Positions 19,035-28,123 of a stretch of DNA of 64,000 nt are shown piece by piece. The DNA is from Sphingomonas sp. Leaf21 (lineage in GTDB: Bacteria; Pseudomonadota; Alphaproteobacteria; Sphingomonadales; Sphingomonadaceae). The stretch is taken from NCBI RefSeq assembly GCF_916858675.1, contig NZ_CAKASM010000004.1, forward strand, positions 153,237-217,236, read 5' to 3'. The notes below the pieces were generated by a model, which did no database searches, was not told the DNA's origin, and saw nothing but the letters and a program-made list of their open reading frames with translations. The position numbers and the translations under genes were made by a program. Numbering within the stretch: position 1 is the stretch's first letter; each line of letters opens with the position of its first letter.

Positions 19035-19559
19035 TCATTTTCCTTCCAGCTTGGCCTTCAATCCGGCGAGTGCGCCGAAGGGGCCCGCTTCGTCCTCGCT
19101 GATGACGCCCGCTTCCTTGAGAACGGTGGCCGCGTCGGGACTACGTGGGAAGGGATCGAGCGACAGCGCCATCGTCTCGGCCGCGGCTTCGCCCAGGTCG
19201 ATCGCACCACCCTCGATCTCGATCGTGTCGAGCGACTCCTCCGACAGCTCGAGTTCCTCCTCCGCACCGGCGCCGCTGGGTTCGACGAAGCGCAGCGCCA
19301 CCGGCTCATCGACCTTGGCGGGAACCGGATCGCCGGTCACCGAGCAAGGCTGTACCACCGCGCCCCGAACCTTGCCGGTGACGAGGATTCCCGCCGCATC
19401 GCGCCGCACGACGAGCTCGGCCGACAGCGAATCCACCGACAACAACCCGAACCGCCCGGCCAGCGCCCGGCGCTCGTCGGGGGTGGTGTCGATCGACACC
19501 GGCTTCTCGCGCTCGCCGATCGTGTCGATCTTTTCGGGGCGGCTCCATTCGGGGGTCAC
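19035..19559 (-). CDS. YceD/DUF177 family protein
   Basis: A 174-residue YceD homologue. In bacteria and plants the family helps 23S rRNA accumulation and large-subunit assembly. The usual features are VVQPCSVTGDPVP (conserved Cys before the acidic core) and the acidic patch EEELELSEESLDTIEIEGGAIDLG (split here), followed by AAAETMALSLDPFPR. The customary rpmF is not downstream. It overlaps the upstream ubiquinol-cytochrome c chaperone gene by 4 bp, an arrangement usual in alphaproteobacteria. Confidence 0.88.
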   Translation of the reverse strand: MTPEWSRPEKIDTIGEREKPVSIDTTPDERRALAGRFGLLSVDSLSAELVVRRDAAGILVTGKVRGAVVQPCSVTGDPVPAKVDEPVALRFVEPSGAGAEEELELSEESLDTIEIEGGAIDLGEAAAETMALSLDPFPRSPDAATVLKEAGVISEDEAGPFGALAGLKAKLEGK

Positions 19560-20101
19560 GGCAATTCTCCAAGGGTGAGGCGAGCGAGGGACAGGCCCGC
19601 CAGCCGCTCATGTAGGGTGCGAAGCGCCTCCCGAACATGGGGAACCGCGTGCGCGTCGGTCGGTGCCTCCGCGCGATAGAGATTGCGGACCAGCGCGGCG
19701 TCCATCGCCGCCGGATCCCCCGCCAGCCCCCCGGCCAGTCCCTCGCGATAGGCGGTCAGGCGGCCGCCGAGCATCGCCATCATCCGGCCGATATGCTTGC
19801 CGACGACGATATCGCCGATGCCGAGTTCGCGCAGTTGCCCGTCCATGTCGGTCACGAAGCGCTCGGTGATCCGCGCGGCGGGCCCCGCCCCCTCTGGCTC
19901 GCGCTCCAGCCGGATCAGCACGATCGACAGGACGGCCGCGATCATGTCGAACCGGCCATCGACCGTATCGGGCACCGCACCGTCCAGATACCAGTGCGGT
20001 TCGCGCGCGCGAAGCGCCACCGCATTATAGAGTGGCAGGGCGTCATCCGCGTCCCGTCCGAAATAGCGCGCGATTCCCCGCTTGAACCAGCCTGAGGCCA
20101 C
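19556..20101 (-). CDS. Ubiquinol-cytochrome c chaperone (CBP3/UQCC1 family)
   Basis: A 181-residue homologue of the CBP3 chaperone, which assists cytochrome b maturation in the bc1 complex. Family features are the ALRAREPHWYLDG stretch, DTVDGRFDMIAAVLSIVLIR and a helical LGIGDIVVGKHIGRMM region. It starts 20101, divergent from bamE by about 150 bp, and forms a two-gene operon with the YceD gene (ATGA overlap). Membrane location would be peripheral at the inner membrane (inference from the family). Confidence 0.88.
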   Translation of the reverse strand: MASGWFKRGIARYFGRDADDALPLYNAVALRAREPHWYLDGAVPDTVDGRFDMIAAVLSIVLIRLEREPEGAGPAARITERFVTDMDGQLRELGIGDIVVGKHIGRMMAMLGGRLTAYREGLAGGLAGDPAAMDAALVRNLYRAEAPTDAHAVPHVREALRTLHERLAGLSLARLTLGELP

Positions 20102-20250
20102 CCGCCCCTCCCTTTCCCTGCGCGACCGATGCCAGCGCGAATTGCTTGTATGCGCCTTTCCCTTCGCATATCGAGGGGGCGACGGTCGAGCAGCTCGATC
20201 GCCTGTGCCTACCCCGCGTGTGCGGCCGACGATGCGGCCCGGAGATGATG

Positions 20251-20748
20251 ATGAGCGTTTCTTCCACCCGGCTCGCCGCCCTCGGGCTCGGCCTGGCGAT
20301 GGCCGTGGCCGCGTCCGCCTGTACGCCGCTGCGGTCGCATCAGGGTTATGTGGTCGACGTCGATCTCGTCAACTCGATCCAGCCGGGCGTGGATAATCGC
20401 CAGTCGGTGCTCCAGACGCTGGGAACGCCGACGATCAGCAGCCAGTTCGGCGGGACCGACTGGTATTATGTCGCACGCGACAGCCGCAATCTGGGCTATA
20501 CCCTGCCGCATCCCTCGTCGCAGATCACGCTGCAGATCAGCTTCGACCAGGCGGGCAACGTCACCACGATCCGCCGCGCCGGGATCGACCAGGTCGCCGA
20601 CATCTCGCCCTATGGCAAGACGACGCCGACCTTGGGTCGCGAGCGCGGCTTCTTCCAGGATCTGTTCGGCAATATCGGCGCGGTCGGTGCTCCGGGTGCT
20701 GGCGCCGGTCCCGGTCAGGGTGGCGGCGCGGGGCGTACCCGGCCGTAA
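20251..20748 (+). CDS. bamE: Outer-membrane assembly lipoprotein BamE
   Basis: Lipoprotein of the BAM complex that folds outer-membrane proteins. The 165-residue product has a signal peptide and lipobox ASAC (Cys24). The SmpA/OmlA fold follows: GVDNRQSVLQTLGTP, TDWYYVARDS and ITLQISFDQAGNVTTI. The tail is a glycine-rich low-complexity stretch (GAGAGPGQGGGAGRTRP). Three consecutive in-frame ATGs occur at 20245, 20248 and 20251; the third has the best spacing from GGAG (20241-20244) and is used here. Confidence 0.9.
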   Translation: MSVSSTRLAALGLGLAMAVAASACTPLRSHQGYVVDVDLVNSIQPGVDNRQSVLQTLGTPTISSQFGGTDWYYVARDSRNLGYTLPHPSSQITLQISFDQAGNVTTIRRAGIDQVADISPYGKTTPTLGRERGFFQDLFGNIGAVGAPGAGAGPGQGGGAGRTRP

Positions 20749-21140
20749 GGGCCGGTCGCCACTCACCATATTCGCAGGCACGGAGGACGCTTGGTCAAAT
20801 GAACAGCGTGCGCTTCGACGTCGCTCAGCGTGGACGGCTGTTCGGGCGCAACGCGGACTGCGATCTGTAAAGTCACCCGGACCTTGGATCCCAAGTCCGT
20901 TCAGCCTGAACGCGGTCGAAAGCCAGGGAAATCGGCCGGAATGGTTCCAAGCAGCCACCCCCCGTTTGGCCGCGTCGCGTGATAAGCATCGACGCGGCCG
21001 TGCCGTGCTTGGGTCGGCACGATCCCGAAAGGGGGTGGGATCGGGCCTGCTAACGCCCCAAATGCGAAATGGGTTCGCAAACGGGCCTATTTCCCGTCGG
21101 CGAACCCATCGATCGTCCGTGTCGGCGGAGCCGAGGCCCC
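20749..21140. other. Intergenic region between bamE and rho, no gene seen
   Basis: 392 bp between convergent bamE and rho. I found no credible ORF or tRNA. It contains one hairpin with a short GATCCC stem (about 21020-21042) and a larger one listed separately next to rho. The rest is ordinary GC-rich sequence without recognisable repeats. Confidence 0.5.
21069..21109. terminator. Two-tier hairpin after rho
   Basis: ATGGGTTCGC (21069-21078) pairs perfectly with GCGAACCCAT (21100-21109). A second stem ACGGG (21081-21085) with CCCGT (21093-21097) is nested inside. It sits about 30 bp beyond the rho stop codon. There is no T-tract on the rho strand, so it is either an mRNA 3'-end stabiliser or a terminator that works without one. 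Confidence 0.55.
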
Positions 21141-22397
<1,257 letters not shown>

Positions 22398-22757
22398 GGT
22401 CGGTCCGGATGGTCGGAGGGCGTCGGTCGGCGAGGATCGCGGCGAAACGAGGCTGTCGATAAGGAAGCGTACCCGACGCGAGGACCGCGCCGTACAAGGG
22501 CGGAGTTAGGATTGGGGGTGCCTCAAGTCAATGGGGAAAGGCCATCGCTCTTTGTGTCTCACGCCCCTCCCGCAGGCGGGAGGGGATGGGCGAGGGAAAG
22601 GCCGCAGGCGACGGTCTCGGTGAGACTCCCTGCCCTCCCCCAACCCCTCCCGCCTGCGGGAGGGGAGTAAGAAAGGAGCCCCTCCCGCCTGCGGGAGGGG
22701 AGTAAGAAAGAGGCCCCTCCCGCCTGCGGGAGGGGAGAAGAAGGGGAAAGAAGAGGG
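22398..22757. repeat. REPIN-like pair plus 35-bp tandem repeat in the rho-hemJ gap
   Basis: No gene is visible in these 360 bp. A palindrome with arms CCCCTCCCGC/GCGGGAGGGG occurs at 22564-22585 and again at 22644-22665, as an inverted pair with tails (GATGGGCGAGGG and CCCTCCCCCAA) facing inward. The second palindrome then begins a 35-bp unit repeated three times (starts 22644, 22679, 22714). Each unit is the palindrome followed by AGTAAGAAAG and a short purine run. rho's promoter must lie between about 22398 and 22560. Confidence 0.85.
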
Positions 22758-23219
22758 TCAGAACGGCTTGATGACCACCAGCACCACGATGATCGTCGCG
22801 GCCAGCGCGGGCACCTCGTTGATCATGCGAAGCTGCTTGCCGCTGAGCTTGATCTGTCCCCGCGCCAACCGCTTGGAATAGCCGACCATCCAGCCATGAT
22901 AGCCGCTGAGCAACAGCACGAAGAACAGCTTCGCGTGCAGCCAGCCCAGCCCCGGCACCCCCGAGAACAGCCCCAGCGAGGCCGCCAGCAACAGTCCCAG
23001 CACCCACACCGCGATCATCGCCGGGGTCAGGATGATGCCGCGCAGCTTGCCCTCGCGTTCGACCCAGCGTGCCGCGTCCACCGCATCGCCCGCGACCAGC
23101 GCCTCCTGATGATAGACCAGATAGCGCGGCATCATGAACAGCCCCGCCATCCAGAAGATCACGAAGATGATATGCGCCGCCTTCACCCATTCATAGGCGG
23201 CCCCCAGCAATCCGGTCAT
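22758..23219 (-). CDS. hemJ: Protoporphyrinogen oxidase HemJ
   Basis: Integral membrane enzyme that oxidises protoporphyrinogen IX to protoporphyrin IX, the form used by most alphaproteobacteria in place of HemG/HemY. The 153-residue protein has four hydrophobic segments. It carries the conserved WVKAAHIIFVIFWMAGLFMMPR start (given in parts: His16, Arg33) and LHAKLFFVLLLSGYHGWM. It partners hemE: its ATG overlaps the hemE stop (TGATG). A GTG one codon earlier is an alternative start. Confidence 0.92.
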   Translation of the reverse strand: MTGLLGAAYEWVKAAHIIFVIFWMAGLFMMPRYLVYHQEALVAGDAVDAARWVEREGKLRGIILTPAMIAVWVLGLLLAASLGLFSGVPGLGWLHAKLFFVLLLSGYHGWMVGYSKRLARGQIKLSGKQLRMINEVPALAATIIVVLVVIKPF

Positions 23220-24253
23220 CACGCGCTCCGTACACGGGCGATCAGCCGCTCGACATGCGCGATCGGCGTGTCGGGCAAGATGCCGTGGCCCAGGTTGAAG
23301 ATATGCGGCCGCTCGCCAAAGGCCGACAGGATGCGATCGACCGCGCCGTCCAGCGCCTCACCGCCCGCGATCAGCGCCAGCGGGTCGAGATTGCCCTGCA
23401 CCGGCAGGTCCTTCGGCAGACAGGTGTCGGCCCAGACCGGATCGACCGTCTCGTCCAGCCCGACCGCGTCCACGCCCGTTTCGCGGGCATAGGCGGGCAG
23501 CTTGCCCCCCGCCCCCTTGGGGAAACCGATCACCGGCACGCCGGGGCAACGCGCCCGGAATCCCGCCACGATGGCGGCATTGGGGGCGATCACCCAGCGT
23601 TCGAACTGCGCCGGGGACAGCGAGCCCGCCCAGCTGTCGAACAACTGCACCGCCTCGACGCCGTTCGCCACCTGCCCCGCCAGATAGTCGATGGTCATGG
23701 CGACGATCGCATCGATGATCGCCCCGAAACCCGCCGGATCGGCATAGGCGAAACGCCGCGTCTCGCCCTGGTCCTTCGACCCCTGCCCCGCGACCATATA
23801 GGTGGCGACCGTCCAGGGAGAGCCCGCAAAGCCCAGGAAGCCGGTTTGTGGCGGCAATTGCGCCTTTACCCGCTCCACGGTGGCATAGACCGGATCGAGG
23901 CGCTCGGGGACGCCCCTGAGGGCATCGAGCGCATGATCGACCAGCGCAGGCGACAGGCGTGGTCCCTCCCCCGCGCCGAAGCTCAGATCCTGACCCAATG
24001 CCCAGGGGACCATCAATATGTCGGAAAACAGGATCGCGCCGTCGAAGCCGAACCGGCGGATCGGCTGCACCGTCACCTCCGCCGCCGCGACCGGATCGGT
24101 GGCGAGGGCCAGGAAGCCCCCCTTCTCCGCCCGGAGCTCGCGATACTCGGGCAGATAGCGTCCGGCCTGCCGCATGAGCCACATCGGCGGCACCGCCTGC
24201 CGCTCGCCCCGCAACACGGCGAGCAGGGGTTTTCGAATCGAAACGTCGGTCAG
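23219..24253 (-). CDS. hemE: Uroporphyrinogen decarboxylase
   Basis: Decarboxylates uroporphyrinogen III to coproporphyrinogen III in haem synthesis. Family motifs are PPMWLMRQAGRYLPEYRELR (in parts: MRQAGRY), FSDILMVPWALG, GFAGSPWTVATYM and FNLGHGILPDTP. Homology begins near RKPLLAVLRGERQAVPP, but no ATG, GTG or TTG lies just before it. The best start is CTG at 24253, with AGAAGG/GGGGGG a few bases upstream. The alternative ATG at 24385 would add 44 unrelated residues encoded by origin DNA. Product length from the CTG is 344. Confidence 0.93.
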   Translation of the reverse strand: MTDVSIRKPLLAVLRGERQAVPPMWLMRQAGRYLPEYRELRAEKGGFLALATDPVAAAEVTVQPIRRFGFDGAILFSDILMVPWALGQDLSFGAGEGPRLSPALVDHALDALRGVPERLDPVYATVERVKAQLPPQTGFLGFAGSPWTVATYMVAGQGSKDQGETRRFAYADPAGFGAIIDAIVAMTIDYLAGQVANGVEAVQLFDSWAGSLSPAQFERWVIAPNAAIVAGFRARCPGVPVIGFPKGAGGKLPAYARETGVDAVGLDETVDPVWADTCLPKDLPVQGNLDPLALIAGGEALDGAVDRILSAFGERPHIFNLGHGILPDTPIAHVERLIARVRSA

Positions 24254-24557
24254 GGAGACCCCCCTTCTTCTAATATAAGAAGATTCAAAGATGGGTTGTT
24301 GAAGTGGTTGGCACGTGGGTAGCCGGGATAACCGGGCTCTCCCCGAAAAGCCAACATGTTGACTCGCGGGGAGCGACGGATTCACCGGGATTCGGATTTA
24401 TCGCCCCCATGACTCACAGGCTGTGGAAAAGTTTCGGGCCTGTGGGATTCGTTGTGAACGAATCATCGCTTATCCACCGCCGAACCGCCGCTTGGCCGGG
24501 TGGCCGAGTTACGCTACCGATTCTCGCCATGTTATCCACAGAGTCATTAGCCCGGCC
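24254..24557. other. oriC: Chromosomal origin of replication (oriC), hemE-ppsR intergenic region
   Basis: The gap between hemE and ppsR (RP001/DUF299) is the known origin position in Caulobacter and Rickettsia. It holds DnaA boxes: TTATCCACA (24532-24540), TTATCCACC (24470-24478) and inverted TGTGGAAAA (24422-24430), with weaker TGTGGGATT (24441-24449). An AT-rich stretch (24264-24303, TTCTTCTAATATAAGAAGATT in parts) next to hemE is a candidate unwinding element. There are nine GANTC sites (24282, 24361, 24379, 24389, 24411, 24446, 24460, 24519, 24541; about one expected by chance), the CcrM methylation target. CAACATGTTG (24352-24361) is a palindrome flanked by CTCCCCG/CGGGGAG arms. Confidence 0.85.
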
Positions 24558-25376
24558 ATGACGACGCGGCTCCACCTCCACCTGCTGTCCGATTCCACCG
24601 GCGAGACGCTGGAGAACATCGCGAAGGCGGCGCTCGCCCAGTATGACGATGTGGAAACCGTCCGGCACTTCTGGCCGATGGTCCGGACCGAGAGCCATCT
24701 GGAGCGTATCCTTCAGGAGATCGCGCAGAATCCGGGGCTGGTGATCTATACGCTGGTCAACCCCACGACCCGGCGCGTGCTCGAGAGCCGCTGCCATGCG
24801 CTCGGCCTGCCGACGGTCGCGCCGCTCGATCCGGTCAACGCCGCGCTGTCGGGGCTGCTCGGCGTCGCGGCCAAGATGCGACCCGGTCGCCAGCACGTCC
24901 TCGACGCCGCCTATTTCGCGCGGGTCGATGCGATCCAGTTCACCATCGCGCATGACGACGGCATCGCCTGGGAGGAATGGGAGGAGGCGGACATCGTGCT
25001 GGCCGGGGTCAGCCGTTCGTCGAAGACGCCGACGTCGATCTATCTCGCCAATCGCGGATACAAGACCGCCAACATCCCGATCGTCGTCGAAAGCCCCCCG
25101 CCCCCGTCACTCTTTTCGCTCAAGCGTCCGCTGGTCGTCGGTCTCACCACCAGCGCCGACCGGCTGATCGCGATACGGCGCAACCGGCTGTTGTCGCTCA
25201 ACCAGGCGCCCGACACCGATTATGTCGAGCAGGAGGCGGTGAACCGCGAACTGACCTTCGCCAGGCGGATGTTCGCCGACAACGACTGGCCGGTGATCGA
25301 CGTCACCCGACGCTCGATCGAGGAGACCGCGGCGGCAATCATCTCGCTGGTGAATCAAAGAAAGTCCGAAGCATGA
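24558..25376 (+). CDS. ppsR: Pyruvate, phosphate/water dikinase regulatory protein (DUF299)
   Basis: Bifunctional kinase/phosphorylase family that controls PEP synthase or pyruvate phosphate dikinase by ADP-dependent threonine phosphorylation. The 272-residue protein starts MTTRLHLHLLSDSTGET (conserved SDSTG). It has the P-loop GVSRSSKT (150-157) followed by PTSIYLANRGYK. It is the first gene to the right of oriC and overlaps maf by 4 bp. Its promoter must lie within the origin, so its expression may follow DnaA/GANTC methylation state (inference). Confidence 0.93.
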   Translation: MTTRLHLHLLSDSTGETLENIAKAALAQYDDVETVRHFWPMVRTESHLERILQEIAQNPGLVIYTLVNPTTRRVLESRCHALGLPTVAPLDPVNAALSGLLGVAAKMRPGRQHVLDAAYFARVDAIQFTIAHDDGIAWEEWEEADIVLAGVSRSSKTPTSIYLANRGYKTANIPIVVESPPPPSLFSLKRPLVVGLTTSADRLIAIRRNRLLSLNQAPDTDYVEQEAVNRELTFARRMFADNDWPVIDVTRRSIEETAAAIISLVNQRKSEA

Positions 25377-25960
25377 TCATCCTCGCCTCGCAAAGCGCCT
25401 CGCGCCAGGCGATGCTCGACGCCGCCGGGGTGGCCTATGAAGCGCTGCCCGCGCGCGTCGACGAAGCCGGGGTGAAGGCGGCGATGGCGGGTGCCTCGCC
25501 TCGCGACCTGTCCGACGCGCTGGCCGAGATGAAGGCGGTGAAGGTGTCGGCGAATGCCGGGCCCGTGCCGGTGCTGGGATCGGACTCGATCGTCGCGCTG
25601 GCCGACGGTACGCTGCTCGACAAGCCGGAGAGCCGCGAACAGGCCGCCGGGCATCTCGCGCGGATGAGCGGCGGTAGCCACGAATTGTGGAGCGCGGCGG
25701 TCATCGCCGAACAGGGCCGCCCCGTCTGGCGCCATGTCGAGCGCGCCCGGCTGCACGTTCGCCCGCTTTCTCCCGCCTTCATCGACGCCTATCTGGACAG
25801 CGAGTGGCCCGAAATCGCCGGCTGCGTCGGCTGTTTCCGGATCGAGGGGCCGGGGGTCCAGCTCTTCTCGCGGATCGAGGGGAGCCATTTCACCATCCTT
25901 GGAATGCCGCTGCTGCCCGTGCTCGGCTATTTGCGCGAGCGCGGCTGGATGGCGGCCTGA
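25373..25960 (+). CDS. maf: Maf-family nucleotide pyrophosphatase
   Basis: Maf/YceF-like house-cleaning enzyme that hydrolyses non-canonical or modified NTPs to monophosphates. The 195-residue protein starts MIILASQSASRQAML (SxSxxR motif). It contains VLGSDSIVAL (catalytic Asp region) and DKPESREQAAGHLARMSG (KP.s...A...L..lSG motif). Translationally coupled to ppsR and aroE (ATGA and TGATG overlaps). The conserved ppsR-maf-aroE-coaE-dnaQ string is typical of the origin region. Confidence 0.93.
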   Translation: MIILASQSASRQAMLDAAGVAYEALPARVDEAGVKAAMAGASPRDLSDALAEMKAVKVSANAGPVPVLGSDSIVALADGTLLDKPESREQAAGHLARMSGGSHELWSAAVIAEQGRPVWRHVERARLHVRPLSPAFIDAYLDSEWPEIAGCVGCFRIEGPGVQLFSRIEGSHFTILGMPLLPVLGYLRERGWMAA

Positions 25961-26772
25961 TGGCGAAGCCCTATGCCGAGGTGATCGGCGATCCGATCGG
26001 CCATTCCAAATCGCCGCTGATCCACGGATTCTGGTTGAAGGCGCTGGGGATCGACGCCGATTACCGGGCGACGCATGTCACGCCGGACGCGCTGCCCGAC
26101 TATTTCGCCGAGCGGACGCGCGATCCGGACTGGCGCGGCTGCAACGTCACCGTACCGCACAAGGTCGCTGCCCTGGCGCATGTCGAGGATCGCGGTGACG
26201 TTCGTTCGACGATCGGCGCGATCAACACCGTGATCCGTGCCGGGGACGGGGCGCTGATCGGTTCCAACACCGATGCACCCGGCTTCGCGGCGCCGCTAGG
26301 CACGCTCGATCTGGCTGGCAAGCCGGTGACGGTGATCGGGGCAGGGGGCGCGGCGCGTGCAATTCTCTATGCGCTCGCACGGCGTGGTGTCGGCGCGGTG
26401 ACCTTGCTCAACCGCAATGTGGAAAAGGGGGCGGCGCTTCTGTCCGGCTTCGGGCTCGACGGACAGGCGCTGCCGCTCGACGGCGCGGTTCCGGCCTCCG
26501 CGCTGGTCGTCAACGCCACCAGCCTGGGGATGACCGGCCAGCCGCCGCTGGCGCTCGACCTGTCGGCATTGCCGGACGACGCGCTGGTCTATGACATCGT
26601 CTATGCGCCGCTCGAAACCGGTTTGCTCGCGGCGGCACGGGCGCGGGGGCTGAAGACGATCGACGGCCTGGAGATGCTGATCGGCCAGGCGGCGGTCGCG
26701 TTCGAATTGTTCTTCGGCGCCGCCCCGCCGCGCGAGCGGGATGCCGAACTGCGCGGGATGCTGCTCGGATGA
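25960..26772 (+). CDS. aroE: Shikimate dehydrogenase
   Basis: NADPH-dependent reduction of 3-dehydroshikimate in aromatic amino-acid synthesis. Key residues in the 270-residue protein: shikimate-binding GHSKSP (14-19), catalytic Lys68 (NVTVPHK) and Asp105 (GSNTDAPG), NADP loop GAGGAAR (127-133) and the NRNVEK specificity region. Its ATG shares bases with the maf stop codon, and its end overlaps coaE by 4 bp. Confidence 0.95.
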   Translation: MAKPYAEVIGDPIGHSKSPLIHGFWLKALGIDADYRATHVTPDALPDYFAERTRDPDWRGCNVTVPHKVAALAHVEDRGDVRSTIGAINTVIRAGDGALIGSNTDAPGFAAPLGTLDLAGKPVTVIGAGGAARAILYALARRGVGAVTLLNRNVEKGAALLSGFGLDGQALPLDGAVPASALVVNATSLGMTGQPPLALDLSALPDDALVYDIVYAPLETGLLAAARARGLKTIDGLEMLIGQAAVAFELFFGAAPPRERDAELRGMLLG

Positions 26773-27362
26773 TCGTCCTCGGGCTGACCGGCTCGATCGG
26801 CATGGGAAAGTCGACCGTGGCGCAGATGTTCCGCGACGAGGGTGTGCCCGTGTTCGACGCCGATGCCTGCGTCCACCGGTTACAGGGGCCCGGCGGAAAG
26901 CTGGTCTCCGCGATCGAGTTGGCCTTTCCCGGTACGACCGGCCCCGATGGCGTGAATCGCACCGCGCTGGGGCGGGCGGTGCTGGGCGACGACTCGGCGA
27001 TGCGCCGACTCGAGGGAATCGTGCACCCCGCCGTTCAGGCCGAGCGCGCCGCCTTCCTCGCCGCGCACGATTCGGCGCCTCTCGTCGTGCTCGACATACC
27101 GCTGCTCTTCGAGACGGGTGGGGATAAGGCTGTGGATAAGCTGTTGGTTGTATCGGCAGAACCCGCGGTTCAGGAAGCGCGGGTGTTGGCAAGACCCAAT
27201 ATGGATTTGCCCAGGTTTCAAGCGATTGTCGCACGCCAGATGCCCGATGCGGAAAAGCGCGCACGCGCCGATCACGTCATCGCGACCGACATTCCGCTCG
27301 CCGAAACGCGCGCGCAGGTTCGGCGGCTGATCGCTTGCATGCGCGCATCGGAAGGCCGATAG
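26769..27362 (+). CDS. coaE: Dephospho-CoA kinase
   Basis: Last step of CoA synthesis, phosphorylating dephospho-CoA with ATP. The 197-residue protein has P-loop GSIGMGKST (8-16), DADACVHRL (substrate-binding), LDIPLLFETG and RQMPDAEKRARADHVI, all CoaE signatures. A perfect inverted DnaA box, TGTGGATAA, lies in its coding sequence at 27131-27139, 2.6 kb from oriC. Confidence 0.95.
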   Translation: MIVLGLTGSIGMGKSTVAQMFRDEGVPVFDADACVHRLQGPGGKLVSAIELAFPGTTGPDGVNRTALGRAVLGDDSAMRRLEGIVHPAVQAERAAFLAAHDSAPLVVLDIPLLFETGGDKAVDKLLVVSAEPAVQEARVLARPNMDLPRFQAIVARQMPDAEKRARADHVIATDIPLAETRAQVRRLIACMRASEGR

Positions 27363-27370
27363 TCCCGTTC

Positions 27371-28066
27371 ATGAGAGAGATCGTTTTCGACACCGAAACG
27401 ACAGGGTTCAAATTTTCGGAAGGTGACCGGCTGGTCGAGATCGGCTGTGTCGAACTGGTCAACCGGGTCGAAACCGGTCGAACCTATCACGCCTATTTCA
27501 ATCCCGAACGGTCGATGCCCGCCGAGGCGCAGGCCGTCCATGGCCTGTCCGACGCGTTCCTGAAGGACAAACCGGTCTTTGCCGAGGGCGTGGCCGAATT
27601 CCTCGACTTCATCGGTGACGCGCCGCTGATCGCGCATAACGCGACCTTCGACTTCGGCTTCATCAATGGCGAGCTGGGCGCACTGGGTTTCCCCCATGTC
27701 TGCGAAAAGACGCGGATGGTCGACACGCTGGCGATCGCGCGCAGCAGGCATCCGGGCGCCAAGCACACGCTCGACGCGCTCTGCTCGCGCTATGGCATCG
27801 ATCGCTCGCACCGCGTGCTGCACGGCGCATTGCTCGACGCGCAGCTTCTGGCGCAGGTCTATGTCGAGCTGATGGGCGGGCGGCAGATCGGCCTGGGTCT
27901 GCTCGCCGAAACGGTGGGGGAGGCGGGGCCGGTGATCGTCGCCCGCACGCCGCCCAAGGTCCTGCCGCCGCGCATCTTCCGCCCCAGCGAGGGGGAACTT
28001 GCGGCGCATGCGGCGTTTCTTAAGGGGATAACCGATCCGATCTGGGGGGCCGAGGCGTCCGGTTGA
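27371..28066 (+). CDS. dnaQ: DNA polymerase III epsilon subunit (3'-5' exonuclease)
   Basis: Proofreading exonuclease of the replicative polymerase. The 231-residue protein starts MREIVFDTETTGF (ExoI, Asp7/Glu9), then HNATFDFGF (ExoII) and HRVLHGALLDAQLLA (ExoIII, His/Asp). The C-terminal clamp/alpha-binding tail follows a proline-rich linker (TPPKVLPPRIFRP). It is 8 bp after coaE. The start at 27371 fits the family; an earlier in-frame ATG adds 12 non-homologous residues. Confidence 0.96.
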   Translation: MREIVFDTETTGFKFSEGDRLVEIGCVELVNRVETGRTYHAYFNPERSMPAEAQAVHGLSDAFLKDKPVFAEGVAEFLDFIGDAPLIAHNATFDFGFINGELGALGFPHVCEKTRMVDTLAIARSRHPGAKHTLDALCSRYGIDRSHRVLHGALLDAQLLAQVYVELMGGRQIGLGLLAETVGEAGPVIVARTPPKVLPPRIFRPSEGELAAHAAFLKGITDPIWGAEASG

Positions 28067-28123
28067 CGCCATGGGGCAGGCCAAAAGGACCGTCCCGACC
28101 AAGTGTGTATCAAGGAGAAGACG

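Noticed and set aside
22644..22748. 35-bp repeats that could suggest a CRISPR array
   Set aside because: Units are directly adjacent with no unique spacers, contain a REP palindrome, and have no cas gene nearby.
24308..24320. GGCACGTGGG within oriC as a parS site
   Set aside because: It has the CACGTG core but neither GTT(C/T) nor (G/A)AAC arms, so ParB recognition is unlikely.
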